Source: DASPKM01 sp035628135 (lineage in GTDB: Bacteria; Bacteroidota; Bacteroidia; Chitinophagales; Chitinophagaceae). From it: a DNA stretch of 64,000 nt. The stretch lies in NCBI GenBank assembly GCA_035628135.1, contig DASPKM010000009.1:248001-312000 (forward strand), read 5' to 3'. Position 1 is the first letter of the stretch; every line of letters begins with the position of its first letter. This document shows, in pieces, positions 29,165 to 36,825 of this stretch. The notes under the pieces were generated by a model, which had not been told where the DNA came from, did no database searches, and saw nothing but the letters and a program-made list of their open reading frames with translations. Made by a program: the position numbers and the translations under genes.

Positions 29165-29290
29165 TCAGCATGCCAGTATGGCCCATTGTTTGATCTGAAA
29201 TTCTCAGATCTTTGTCTTTATTCATGCTTTTTAATGGTGTAATAATATATATTACATGCGCATTTATTAAACCTTATACTATTAAACCTT

Positions 29291-29986
29291 ATGCTATCGA
29301 AACCAATTAACTTGGCCATCGTTGATGACCATACCCTTTTCAGAAAGATCCTGAAAGACTTTATTTCCGAAAAAAAAGACCTTAATGTCATTATTGAATC
29401 ACCCGACATTCCCGACCTGCTCAGGAAACTTAAGGATACTCACATTGATATTTTAGTGACAGACCTGTTCATGCCGGGCATCAATGGGTTCGACGCCGTT
29501 AAGATCGTCAGGAACAAATACCCCGACATTAAAATACTGGTACTTTCGATGTGCTCGGACATGAACCTGCTGAGCGACCTGCTCGACCTGGGCGTGTACG
29601 GGATTCTTTCAAAGGCGGATGAGCCAGACGAATTGATCCGCGCTATTACTTCTATTTGCGAACACCGGATATACCGTAGCGACCTCTTCACGGAAGTAAT
29701 GTACTGGAGCAAGCAGATAGATATTAAGACGCAGGTCGAATCGGAGGACGTTACACTGAATGAGCGCGAAAGAAAAATTTTGGAGCTGTTGTGGGATGAA
29801 AAGAGCAACAAGGAAATTGCCGGGGAATTGTTCCTGAGCGTGCGGTCGATCGAAAAAATGCGGCAGGCGATGAAGGAAAAGCTGGGGATCAAATCCACCG
29901 TCGGTTTATTGAAGTATGCTATCAATAAAAAGATCATTACGCCTGCTCCGCATGCTACACTGCGCAATTCGAGCTACCATGTGTGA
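29291..29986 (+). CDS. NarL/LuxR-type response regulator, orphan, paralogue of 4464-5123
   Basis: The 231-residue product has a complete receiver domain (VDDH, phosphoacceptor Asp58 in VTDLFMPG, LSMCS, LSKADE) and a LuxR-type helix-turn-helix (NERERKILELLWDEKSNKEI and following). No kinase is adjacent on the same strand. It matches the regulator at 4464-5123 along its length, but keeps the normal VDDH acidic pair. The stop codon (29984-29986) lies inside an inverted-repeat element shared with the convergent regulator gene at 30069. Confidence 0.93.
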   Translation: MLSKPINLAIVDDHTLFRKILKDFISEKKDLNVIIESPDIPDLLRKLKDTHIDILVTDLFMPGINGFDAVKIVRNKYPDIKILVLSMCSDMNLLSDLLDLGVYGILSKADEPDELIRAITSICEHRIYRSDLFTEVMYWSKQIDIKTQVESEDVTLNERERKILELLWDEKSNKEIAGELFLSVRSIEKMRQAMKEKLGIKSTVGLLKYAINKKIITPAPHATLRNSSYHV

Positions 29987-30072
29987 GATGTCAATGGTGA
30001 ATTGTGAGTTGTGAGTTTGTGAGTGAAAATTCTCATTACTCACTACTCACTGCTCACTATTCACAATCTCAC
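29983..30072. repeat. Inverted-repeat element of GTGAGTT-type heptads between convergent genes
   Basis: The left arm reads as tandem GTGAGTT-like units, the right arm as tandem ACTCACT units with period 7 (ACTCACT ACTCACT GCTCACT), and the arms are imperfect reverse complements around a short AT spacer near 30030. The element runs from the stop codon of the rightward regulator to the stop codon of the leftward regulator. A bidirectional terminator is the simplest role. Confidence 0.75.
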
Positions 30073-30710
30073 AGGGTAACAAACCCTTTCCTGATCGCTT
30101 CCAGGCACAGGCCTACGCGGCTTTGCACGTGAAATTTCTGGAAGAGCGATTCGCGGTAACCGTCGATGGTGCGTTCGCTCAATCCCATTTCAGAGGCTAT
30201 TTGCTTGTACGTAAGGTCGGAGCAGGCCAGTGGCAGGAATTGTTTTTCCTTGGGCGTGAGCACGATCTCGGGTTTTTCACCTGATTTCATGAGCAGCCTC
30301 CTGAAATTGATATTGCTCATATCGGCATTGTAATAACCCTTGCTGTTCACTTCGCCCAGGGCTTTTTCCAGCTCGGTGGGATGGGTATCTTTTAATAAGT
30401 AGGCGCAGCAACCTGCTTTCAGCATTCCGATGATGGCCTTGTCCTGATCGTTCATGGACAGTGCTATCAGGCGCATGGAGGGATATCTTTCGCTCAGCCA
30501 TTGAGAGGTTTCTATGCCTTCCATAACAGGCATGTTTACATCGATCAGCATGATGTCCGGGATCTTTTTGGTGGTTTCCAGCTTCTGGATGAGATCCTTG
30601 CCATTGAGTGCCTCCACCACTACTTCATAGTTATTGAAGGATTCCAGCATAAGGCTGAGCGATTTTAAAAACAGTTGATGGTCGTCGACCAGTCCAATCG
30701 TTACTTTCAT
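30069..30710 (-). CDS. NarL/LuxR-type response regulator, last gene of four-gene operon
   Basis: The 213-residue product has a receiver domain (LVDDH, phosphoacceptor Asp57 in LIDVNMPV, LSMND, LLKDTHP) and a LuxR helix-turn-helix (LTPKEKQFLPLACSDLTYKQ, then SERTIDGYRESLF). Its ATG overlaps the stop of the histidine kinase gene by four bases, so the two form a coupled pair. Its own stop lies in the heptad inverted repeat at 29983-30072. Confidence 0.95.
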   Translation of the reverse strand: MKVTIGLVDDHQLFLKSLSLMLESFNNYEVVVEALNGKDLIQKLETTKKIPDIMLIDVNMPVMEGIETSQWLSERYPSMRLIALSMNDQDKAIIGMLKAGCCAYLLKDTHPTELEKALGEVNSKGYYNADMSNINFRRLLMKSGEKPEIVLTPKEKQFLPLACSDLTYKQIASEMGLSERTIDGYRESLFQKFHVQSRVGLCLEAIRKGFVTL

Positions 30711-31474
30711 GCTTCTTTAGATATGGGTAATGTAATCTTTACTGTGGTCCCGTTCTCGGGTATCGAATCCCAGGCAATGGTGCCCCCCAGCAGGTTAGCA
30801 CGGTGCCGCATGTTGGAAAGCCCCATGCCTGTTTTTTCGGCGCTGCTGAACCCGCGGCCGTTGTCTGCCACGCTGATGTGTATCTCATCGTTTTGTTCAG
30901 CGGCTGTGATGATTATTTTATCTGCGCGGCCATGCTTGATGGCGTTTTGAATGGCTTCCTGCACGATCCTGAAAAGAATGATCTGAGCTTCAGCCTTCAA
31001 CGGCATGTTGCCTGAATAATTGAACTCGGCCTGTACCGCATTGCCGGTATTGATACGGTCTATTTCGGTTTTGAGGTTATTGTTGAAATTGAATTGCTCC
31101 AGCCATTCCCTGTCCAGCATTTTGGAAAGCGAACGCAGCTCGTTGATAGCCTGTCCCAGCGTGGCATTTGCGGTAATAAGCATGTCCGGCGGGTTGCCCA
31201 GGCTTCGCTCCGTAAGGCCCAGCAGCATTTTGGAAGTGATGAGCAGTTGCCCCACGTTATCATGCAGCTCCTTCCCAATTTGCTGGAAGGTATGTTCCTG
31301 TACTTCTACCTGCGACTGGCGAAGTTGCTGCTTGAACTCTTCTTTTAGCGCATTTTTTTCTTCGATGAGGGTAGATTTTCTTTTGATAAAATAAACAATG
31401 TATGCAATCACAAAGGCGGCTACCAATGTTAAAATAGAAATGACTATAATTATTGTATTTGCCGATTTTTCCAT
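30707..31474 (-). CDS. Membrane-anchored sensor histidine kinase (HisKA_3), short sensor
   Basis: I choose the ATG at 31474 (MEKSANTIIIVISILTL), giving 255 residues; the open frame upstream uses TTG. One N-terminal transmembrane helix is followed directly by a coiled coil and the HisKA_3 helix with His near residue 71 (GKELHDNVGQLLITS), then HATPase_c (QNAIKHGRA, DNGRGF, GLSNMRHR). There is almost no extracytoplasmic sensor, so input may come from the membrane, perhaps from the multi-helix protein encoded just upstream, whose gene overlaps this one by 25 bases. It pairs with the regulator at 30069-30710. Confidence 0.93.
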   Translation of the reverse strand: MEKSANTIIIVISILTLVAAFVIAYIVYFIKRKSTLIEEKNALKEEFKQQLRQSQVEVQEHTFQQIGKELHDNVGQLLITSKMLLGLTERSLGNPPDMLITANATLGQAINELRSLSKMLDREWLEQFNFNNNLKTEIDRINTGNAVQAEFNYSGNMPLKAEAQIILFRIVQEAIQNAIKHGRADKIIITAAEQNDEIHISVADNGRGFSSAEKTGMGLSNMRHRANLLGGTIAWDSIPENGTTVKITLPISKEA

Positions 31475-32097
31475 ATAAAAGCAGTTACCCAGCTTCCGTA
31501 CAAGATGCAACTGAAAGTGCCCATCACCAGATCGTACAGGATCATATTCCCGATCACCCTGGTCCTTTTAATTTCCATTGGAATAGTAAACATGATTGCT
31601 GATCCAAAGTAAAAGAAAAACAATCCTGTAACAATCCAAAATGGTGGAAATCTCAATGGTGTACTGGTTATGTCGTGCTTTAACAATGAAAAATAAAATG
31701 TGCAACTGAAAAATATGATGATGATCGATAGGAACTGCCTGCTGAATTGAAATGAATCGCTAAAAGATCTATAGAAAGCTTCGGACAAATAAAAGCATAG
31801 AAAGATCCCGAGCACAAAGAAGACCTGGTATTTGATATATTTCACCTGGTGGAACCTGTAAAACAGGTAGGAGAAAAATATCGATTGAAAAATCCAAAGA
31901 ATGTTATACAGGTGGTGATTGCGTATTCTTTGCATTCGCAGTGAAAAGCCGATCCATTCTGCCAATAAAATAACGGCCAGGTAAAGCGGAAAGAGCCGCC
32001 AGTACCCGTGGCGCTGGCGGGTTATGAATAACAATGCGGCTATCAATGCTGCAATCTCCGCACAAACTGTTAGGTTAAAGAAGTCTGCTATGGCCAT
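31450..32097 (-). CDS. Multi-pass membrane protein, possible sensor partner of adjacent kinase
   Basis: The 215-residue product has about six or seven hydrophobic helices (for example FFNLTVCAEIAALIAALLFI, FLSIIIIFFSCTFYFSLL, FWIVTGLFFFYFGSAIMF) and short loops with many aromatic residues. I do not recognise a named family, although such proteins are often seen beside short HisKA_3 kinases in Bacteroidota. Its end overlaps the kinase start by 25 bases, and its start overlaps the upstream gene by 10 bases, so all four genes are co-translated. A role as the membrane sensor for the kinase is inference. Confidence 0.8.
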   Translation of the reverse strand: MAIADFFNLTVCAEIAALIAALLFITRQRHGYWRLFPLYLAVILLAEWIGFSLRMQRIRNHHLYNILWIFQSIFFSYLFYRFHQVKYIKYQVFFVLGIFLCFYLSEAFYRSFSDSFQFSRQFLSIIIIFFSCTFYFSLLKHDITSTPLRFPPFWIVTGLFFFYFGSAIMFTIPMEIKRTRVIGNMILYDLVMGTFSCILYGSWVTAFIWKNRQIQ

Positions 32098-32537
32098 AGA
32101 TGTCCTTCGTCGTATATGTTTAGAGGGTCATTGGAATTTGCTCGCGGATGATTGTATACGCGTTGTTGCTGATCGAAATAGTCGAACACCTCTGCAACAT
32201 TCGGGTCCTTAATAACCATTACCGGTACTACCTGGAAGCTTAGCTTGGGCACGCCCCTGTCATCCTTCACGGTCCAATAAAACGAAAGCATCCAATCGTG
32301 GTTTGCGGGCGGCTGCTGGCCGTTGGCCTGCATGTGCGCAAGGTGCCTGTCCCTGACGGCCGGAAATATTTCATCAATATACCGCCTTATTACCGAAATA
32401 TCATAAAGTACGGCCCTGCTGTTGGCAACTGATGTTCCGCGTACAGTGTCGCTGAAACTTAAACGGGCATTATTGCCTACCAGGTCCGGGACGGGGTCTC
32501 TAAAATCAGGCTTCGTTTTTAAAGAAAACTGGCTCAT
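32088..32537 (-). CDS. Protein of unknown function, first gene of four-gene operon
   Basis: The 149-residue product is soluble, with no signal peptide or membrane segment. Readable parts are YDISVIRRYIDEIFPAV, NHDWMLSFYWTVKDDRGVP and FQVVPVMVIKDPNVAEVFDY. I do not recognise a family. It heads the operon unknown / membrane protein / histidine kinase / regulator (32537 to 30069) with 10 bases overlapping the next gene, so it may take part in the same signalling pathway. Confidence 0.75.
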   Translation of the reverse strand: MSQFSLKTKPDFRDPVPDLVGNNARLSFSDTVRGTSVANSRAVLYDISVIRRYIDEIFPAVRDRHLAHMQANGQQPPANHDWMLSFYWTVKDDRGVPKLSFQVVPVMVIKDPNVAEVFDYFDQQQRVYNHPRANSNDPLNIYDEGHLWP

Positions 32538-32668
32538 AAAAAAAGTTTAAGGAGGGATAAAATAAAGATGCCACCTGCAATATCAATTAATAAGCAGGCG
32601 GCCGCACCGGGGATTTTCCCGTATTTGAACCGTTTGTTTCCCCGGTTAAGACAAGCGTACAATCAATG

Positions 32669-32695
32669 AAAAAGCCCCGCTCGATATTGCGGGGC
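32669..32695 (-). terminator. Rho-independent terminator after MddA-like operon
   Basis: On the minus strand a perfect 7-bp GCCCCGC/GCGGGGC stem with an 8-nt loop (arms 32689-32695 and 32674-32680) is followed directly by five T. It lies just after the stop of the 41-aa gene. Confidence 0.9.
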
Positions 32696-32702
32696 ATCTG
32701 TT

Positions 32703-32828
32703 TTATTTCAGCAACGACCATCCGGCCAGCAGGAACAAAATGCCTTTCAAACAACACCAGCACACGTAAATGATCAGGGCTTTCTTGCCATATTTTTTTA
32801 AAAATGGCTTATGAAGGAGTGCTTTCAT
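32703..32828 (-). CDS. 41-residue small membrane protein coupled to MddA-like gene
   Basis: A short frame from ATG 32828 to TAA 32703 encodes 41 residues: a basic N-terminus (MKALLHKPFLKKYGKKA) and one hydrophobic helix (LIIYVCWCCLKGILFLLAGW). It starts three bases after the stop of the methyltransferase gene and is followed at once by a good terminator, which argues that it is a real gene. The positive-inside pattern predicts one membrane span with a cytoplasmic N-terminus. Function unknown; a small subunit or stabiliser of the neighbouring membrane enzyme is inference. Confidence 0.75.
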   Translation of the reverse strand: MKALLHKPFLKKYGKKALIIYVCWCCLKGILFLLAGWSLLK

Positions 32829-32831
32829 ATA

Positions 32832-33572
32832 CTAGCTTTTTGTGGCTTTCTTACTAAACGGAACAATCATCGGCACCTGCTTCTTATAGCTGCCGTACTT
32901 TTCGCCGTATACCTTGTGCAGGTCCCTTTCTTCTAATTGAATCGCGGTAAATATGTACGCAGTAGTCAATGCTGCAAATAGTAAATGCGCCACGGTCATT
33001 ACGGGCGTGGCCCAGAATGCGATAAGAAATCCGAGATATAACGGATGGCGTACGTGTTTATAAAGAAATGGAACACGGAATGGCAAGTGCGTATAAGGCT
33101 TGCCGGCAGCATACAACCATACCTGCCTAAGACCGAACAGGTCGAAGTGGTTGATAAGAAAAGTGCTGAGCAATACAATGGCCCATCCTACCAGGTACAA
33201 TACCAGCAACACCGTTTTGATGGTTTCATTTTCGGTTGACCACACCATCCCGCCGATCGGCTGCCACTGCCACATCAGCAGCATCAGGCAAAGGCTTGCC
33301 AACAGCACATAAGTGCTGCGCTCCAGGTGCTCGGGCACAATGGTCGTCCACCATTTTTTGAAGCCGGGCCTTGCCATAATGCTATGCTGTAAAGCGAACA
33401 GCAATAACAATGACCCATTGATGAGTATAGCGTTCACCAGCGGTACTTGCGGCGCGCTGTCGATGGTTTTAGGGACAATCAGGTTACCCACGAACCCGAT
33501 AGCGTACAGGATCGTACCGAAAAAAGCGAGATAGCAAACCAATCCGTACAATAAAGAAAGTATCTTTTTCAT
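32832..33572 (-). CDS. mddA: MddA-like methanethiol S-methyltransferase (NnrU/isoprenylcysteine methyltransferase fold)
   Basis: The 246-residue product is an integral membrane methyltransferase with about six helices. The core NHFDLFGLRQVWLY, then KHVRHPLYLGFLIAFWATP and QLEERDLHKVYGEKYGSYK, closely matches the MddA family, which methylates methanethiol to dimethyl sulfide using S-adenosylmethionine. His/Arg of RHPLYLG and Glu-Glu of LEERDL are the cofactor-binding positions of this fold. Related NnrU and isoprenylcysteine methyltransferases share the fold, so the substrate is likely but not certain. It forms a two-gene unit with the 41-aa protein. Confidence 0.85.
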   Translation of the reverse strand: MKKILSLLYGLVCYLAFFGTILYAIGFVGNLIVPKTIDSAPQVPLVNAILINGSLLLLFALQHSIMARPGFKKWWTTIVPEHLERSTYVLLASLCLMLLMWQWQPIGGMVWSTENETIKTVLLVLYLVGWAIVLLSTFLINHFDLFGLRQVWLYAAGKPYTHLPFRVPFLYKHVRHPLYLGFLIAFWATPVMTVAHLLFAALTTAYIFTAIQLEERDLHKVYGEKYGSYKKQVPMIVPFSKKATKS

Positions 33573-33684
33573 GATGGTTGTTTTAAATAGGTTGGCAAGC
33601 TAGCACCTCATACAGGCGAAAACTGTCGGGTTTGTCCAAACGGCGGCGGCAACCTTTCTATCGGCATTTTTGATAAAACAAACA

Positions 33685-33714
33685 GCCCGCGTTTTGCCAA
33701 AACAAAGCGCGGGC
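33685..33714 (-). terminator. Rho-independent terminator after thioredoxin-fold lipoprotein gene
   Basis: A 7-bp GCCCGCG/CGCGGGC stem closes a loop of about 16 nt, and the minus strand continues with the T-rich TGTTTGTTTT. It lies 20 bp after the stop at 33735. Confidence 0.85.
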
Positions 33715-33734
33715 GCTGAATTGAAATGCTACAT

Positions 33735-34757
33735 CTATTTTGTAAGTTCCTGTTCCAATACTTCTTCAAGTCTCGCCTCATCAAATACATCCAGTATAAC
33801 CCTGCCGTTGATGACTACGGTTGGGGTGGCATACACTTTCCTGGCCTTCAACAAATCAATATTCTGCTGTATCTCTTGTCGTATACCACCATCCGACAAT
33901 GCCGCCTTGAACCGGTTCATATCCAGGTTCAATTTACCGGCAATGCCAGTATAATAAGCGGTGTCCGAGGTATGATGGTTTTTTGCCGAAAGCACTTCCT
34001 GGTGGTAGTCCCAAAACTTATCCTGGTCGTTGGCAGCTCCGGCAGCCATGGCAGCTAAAGACACTTCCGGCGCAAAATGTGTGTATCCAAAGCGCACGCG
34101 GCCGCCATACTTTCGGTACAATTTTTCGAACAGCGGAAATGCGGTCCTGCAATTGTCGCAATTGAAATCCGATACTATTACCATTGTTACTTCGGAATCC
34201 TGCTTGCCCCGGTAATAAACTACGGGAAGGTCTTCAGTATTCATTGTAGGCGATGCGGGCGGCTCCAGCATGATTTGGCTGGGATATTTCTTTTTCAGCG
34301 ATTCAACTAGCTGCGACTTGAGATACCTCGCATACTCGGCTTTTGCCAGTGACCGGCCTTCGGCGGTATTTGGAAATACAATGCGATACCCGTTACTTAT
34401 ATCGGGCATGCCCACGGAATCCAGCTTATGCTCCCTGATGAACACGTCGACGGATGCATCGGTAATTTTCTCATCTATTTCCCTGCGGATCAATACTTCT
34501 TTTGAAATGTCCAGCGCCTTTGCTTCCAGCTCGATAAGCCGCTCATTTACCAGCTCTGCAATCGCGGCCTTGCGTAGCACATGTATCCTTTGCAACGCCT
34601 CATACAATTCGTATTTAACGAACTGGTCAGCATCTTTTAAATAAATTTCTGTTCCATCTACCGTGGCAGCTACCGTTCCATTGTTCTTTGGCGTGTGACC
34701 GCAGCCCACAAGGAACATTACAAGTACTAAAAAAAATAATGAAAGAAGATTTTTCAT
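33735..34757 (-). CDS. Lipoprotein with SurA-like N-terminal domain and DsbA-type thioredoxin domain
   Basis: The 340-residue product has a lipoprotein signal (LVLVMFLVGCGHT). Residues about 30-160 resemble the helical chaperone part of SurA-like prolyl isomerases (ELVNERLIELEAKALDISKE), but no isomerase domain follows. From about residue 185 there is a DsbA/thioredoxin_4 domain with the redox motif Cys-Asp-Asn-Cys (VSDFNCDNCRTAFP) and the cis-Pro region YATPTVVING. It should act in the periplasm on disulfides of outer-membrane or secreted proteins. The fusion suggests binding of an unfolded client together with thiol chemistry. It is a single-gene unit with its own terminator. Confidence 0.85.
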   Translation of the reverse strand: MKNLLSLFFLVLVMFLVGCGHTPKNNGTVAATVDGTEIYLKDADQFVKYELYEALQRIHVLRKAAIAELVNERLIELEAKALDISKEVLIRREIDEKITDASVDVFIREHKLDSVGMPDISNGYRIVFPNTAEGRSLAKAEYARYLKSQLVESLKKKYPSQIMLEPPASPTMNTEDLPVVYYRGKQDSEVTMVIVSDFNCDNCRTAFPLFEKLYRKYGGRVRFGYTHFAPEVSLAAMAAGAANDQDKFWDYHQEVLSAKNHHTSDTAYYTGIAGKLNLDMNRFKAALSDGGIRQEIQQNIDLLKARKVYATPTVVINGRVILDVFDEARLEEVLEQELTK

Positions 34758-34772
34758 ACATATAAAGGTTTA

Positions 34773-34804
34773 AATAAGAGGATGCAGGCCTGCATCCTCT
34801 TATT
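34773..34804 (-). terminator. Perfect 32-bp palindrome, probable terminator of 34817-35893
   Basis: Positions 34773-34788 are the exact reverse complement of 34789-34804, with no spacer. It follows the lipoprotein stop by about 12 bp and precedes the next same-strand gene by 15 bp. The downstream T-run is short (TTATTT), so it could also act as an operator for the gene at 34757. Confidence 0.65.
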
Positions 34805-34816
34805 AGTATTGAATGG

Positions 34817-35893
34817 TTAGCGAACTTTCGTTAAGAACATTCTTGTGTTCCGAAAGCCGCTGACGTTCCAGGTAGTTGCTCCCTGGTCAACAGCTTCCAC
34901 CATACCGATGAGCGGGTTGAAGTAATCGAAATTGTCTCCTGCCGGGTACCATTGCGATACATTTTCTTCAGCAATGAAGTCGTTTACATTATTATGGTCC
35001 TCATCGTCGATATACAAATTCGCATTTCTGTTGGGATCCGACGTATTCACCATTTCCAGAGAATGGGCAAACACTCCGTAAGACATACCGTTAAAATCCG
35101 GCCATTGTGTAAATGGAGTGGTTGGCAATAAATTGGAATTGAAAACGTGGAAGCTCATGAGCGAGTTGTTATCGATGTAGGTCCTGTAAACACTGGTAGT
35201 GGGATTTGTGCTGGCCTTTACTGGATAAGACGGCTGTCCCCACGGCTCATACCAGGCCGAGTTCTTGTTGTTGTTGTCCTCATTGTCGTGGTACCTGTTA
35301 ATTTCAAATGCATCAGGATAAAAATTGGTAGTTACCCTTAACACTGCGTACGCAAAATTGGTGACCGCGCCGGTGGTGGGATCCACATGTTGGTACGAAT
35401 GGAAATCGTTGCCGGGCACGATACAGAACCTTAGTCCCGCATTGTTGCCGATATCCCAGTGAGGCCTGTAACTGCCACCGGATGATACCCAGCCCGTCCG
35501 CGGATCATTGTCTTCGCAGTCCATGTAAATGTACAGCTCATCATAGCCATTGCAGTTCAGGCCGTTTTTGATAACGCCTACAAAATTACCAAGGCGCAAT
35601 TGGCTTCCGACGCCACTTCCGAGATTGCGGAGGTATTCCTGGTACTGTTCATTCACTGCGGCAAGAGCAGCCATTCTGATGGCGCTTGATGCCCTTGCTT
35701 CTTTTTTTTCCACGGAACGATAGCTCTCATTCTTGTCGAAAATACCGTCCCACGTAGTTTCGATCTTTGCCACCTCATCGGTGATGGAGTTTTCTGAGTT
35801 TTCCGGGTCCTTGATCGATGTTTTCTTACAAGCCACGGAACCGAGCAATAAAATGCCCGCAGCGAGGCGTAATGCCTTTCTGATTTGTTTCAT
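34817..35893 (-). CDS. Lipoprotein of unknown function, DUF-like, Asn/Asp-rich
   Basis: The 358-residue product has a lipoprotein signal with lipobox SVACKK near residue 22. The mature part is rich in Asn, Asp and aromatic residues (YHDNEDNNNKNSAWYEPWG, IDDEDHNNVNDF), which suggests Ca2+ binding or a surface-exposed fold. I do not recognise a family. It is transcribed alone, ending in a perfect palindrome. A divergent promoter region of 148 bp separates it from exonuclease III. Confidence 0.8.
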   Translation of the reverse strand: MKQIRKALRLAAGILLLGSVACKKTSIKDPENSENSITDEVAKIETTWDGIFDKNESYRSVEKKEARASSAIRMAALAAVNEQYQEYLRNLGSGVGSQLRLGNFVGVIKNGLNCNGYDELYIYMDCEDNDPRTGWVSSGGSYRPHWDIGNNAGLRFCIVPGNDFHSYQHVDPTTGAVTNFAYAVLRVTTNFYPDAFEINRYHDNEDNNNKNSAWYEPWGQPSYPVKASTNPTTSVYRTYIDNNSLMSFHVFNSNLLPTTPFTQWPDFNGMSYGVFAHSLEMVNTSDPNRNANLYIDDEDHNNVNDFIAEENVSQWYPAGDNFDYFNPLIGMVEAVDQGATTWNVSGFRNTRMFLTKVR

Positions 35894-36041
35894 AGTAAAG
35901 CTTAAATGGTGAATGTTTAAAATTGCGATGCAAAATAATTTAGCAAGCTCATTGCTAATGTTATTAGCAAGTTAATAGGGTGAGCAGCGGGTATAAGTTT
36001 ATGACCAGCATTGATGTAGAATGAAATATTATATTTAGCCT

Positions 36042-36821
36042 ATGAAAATCGCTACCTATAATGTCAATGGCATCAACGGCCGGTTGAACGTTTTACTCCG
36101 TTGGCTCGATGAAGCTAAGCCCGATGTAGTATGCTTGCAGGAATTGAAAGCGCCGCAGGAAAAATTTCCACTACAAGCTATACGTGATGCGGGTTACGAT
36201 GCCATCTGGCATGGACAAAAAAGCTGGAATGGCGTTGCGATATTGTCGCGTGTGGGTGAGCCTGAAGAGGTATGCCGCGTACTGCCCGGTGATCCCGAAG
36301 ACAGCCACAGCCGGTACATCGAAGCAATGGTAAGGGGCATACGCATCGGTTGCCTGTATTTGCCGAATGGTAATCCCGCGCCCGGTCCCAAGTTCGATTA
36401 TAAATTGCGTTGGTTCCAGCGACTGCACGTTCACGCCGCGGAATTATATAAATTGGACATACCGGTGATATTAACCGGCGACTATAATGTTATGCCAACT
36501 GAATTGGATGTTTACAAACCCGAGCGCTGGGTAGACGATGCATTGTTCCGCCCCGAATCACGCGCCGCTTTTAAAAATTTGGTGGAGCAGGGCTGGACCG
36601 ATGCCATTCGCAAACTTTATCCGAAGGAAAAGATCTACACTTTTTGGGACTATTTCCGAAATGCATTTGGCCGCGACGCTGGCCTGCGCATCGACCATTT
36701 TTTACTAAGCCCCCACTTTAAAAAATTACTTGTTGCGGGCGGGGTCGATAAACATGTGCGGGCATGGGAAAAGACAAGCGACCATGCGCCTGTATGGATC
36801 GAAATAAATTGGAAAAAATAA
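36042..36821 (+). CDS. xth: Exodeoxyribonuclease III (AP endonuclease)
   Basis: The 259-residue product has the full endonuclease/exonuclease/phosphatase motif set: N7 (YNVNGING), E34 (CLQELKAP), the NGNP/YK region, GDYNVMPTE with catalytic Asp and Asn, LRIDHFLLSP, and the C-terminal TSDHAPV with the catalytic His. It cuts DNA 5' to abasic sites and removes 3' blocks in base excision repair. Size matches the ExoA/Xth family. TATATTTA just upstream of the ATG is one mismatch from a TAnnTTTG box. It is convergent with the GH28 gene, 4 bp apart. Confidence 0.96.
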   Translation: MKIATYNVNGINGRLNVLLRWLDEAKPDVVCLQELKAPQEKFPLQAIRDAGYDAIWHGQKSWNGVAILSRVGEPEEVCRVLPGDPEDSHSRYIEAMVRGIRIGCLYLPNGNPAPGPKFDYKLRWFQRLHVHAAELYKLDIPVILTGDYNVMPTELDVYKPERWVDDALFRPESRAAFKNLVEQGWTDAIRKLYPKEKIYTFWDYFRNAFGRDAGLRIDHFLLSPHFKKLLVAGGVDKHVRAWEKTSDHAPVWIEINWKK

Positions 36822-36825
36822 ACGC

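Noticed and set aside
34773..34804. Operator or integration site
   Set aside because: The palindrome follows a stop codon and fits a terminator better; no integrase or flanking duplication is seen.
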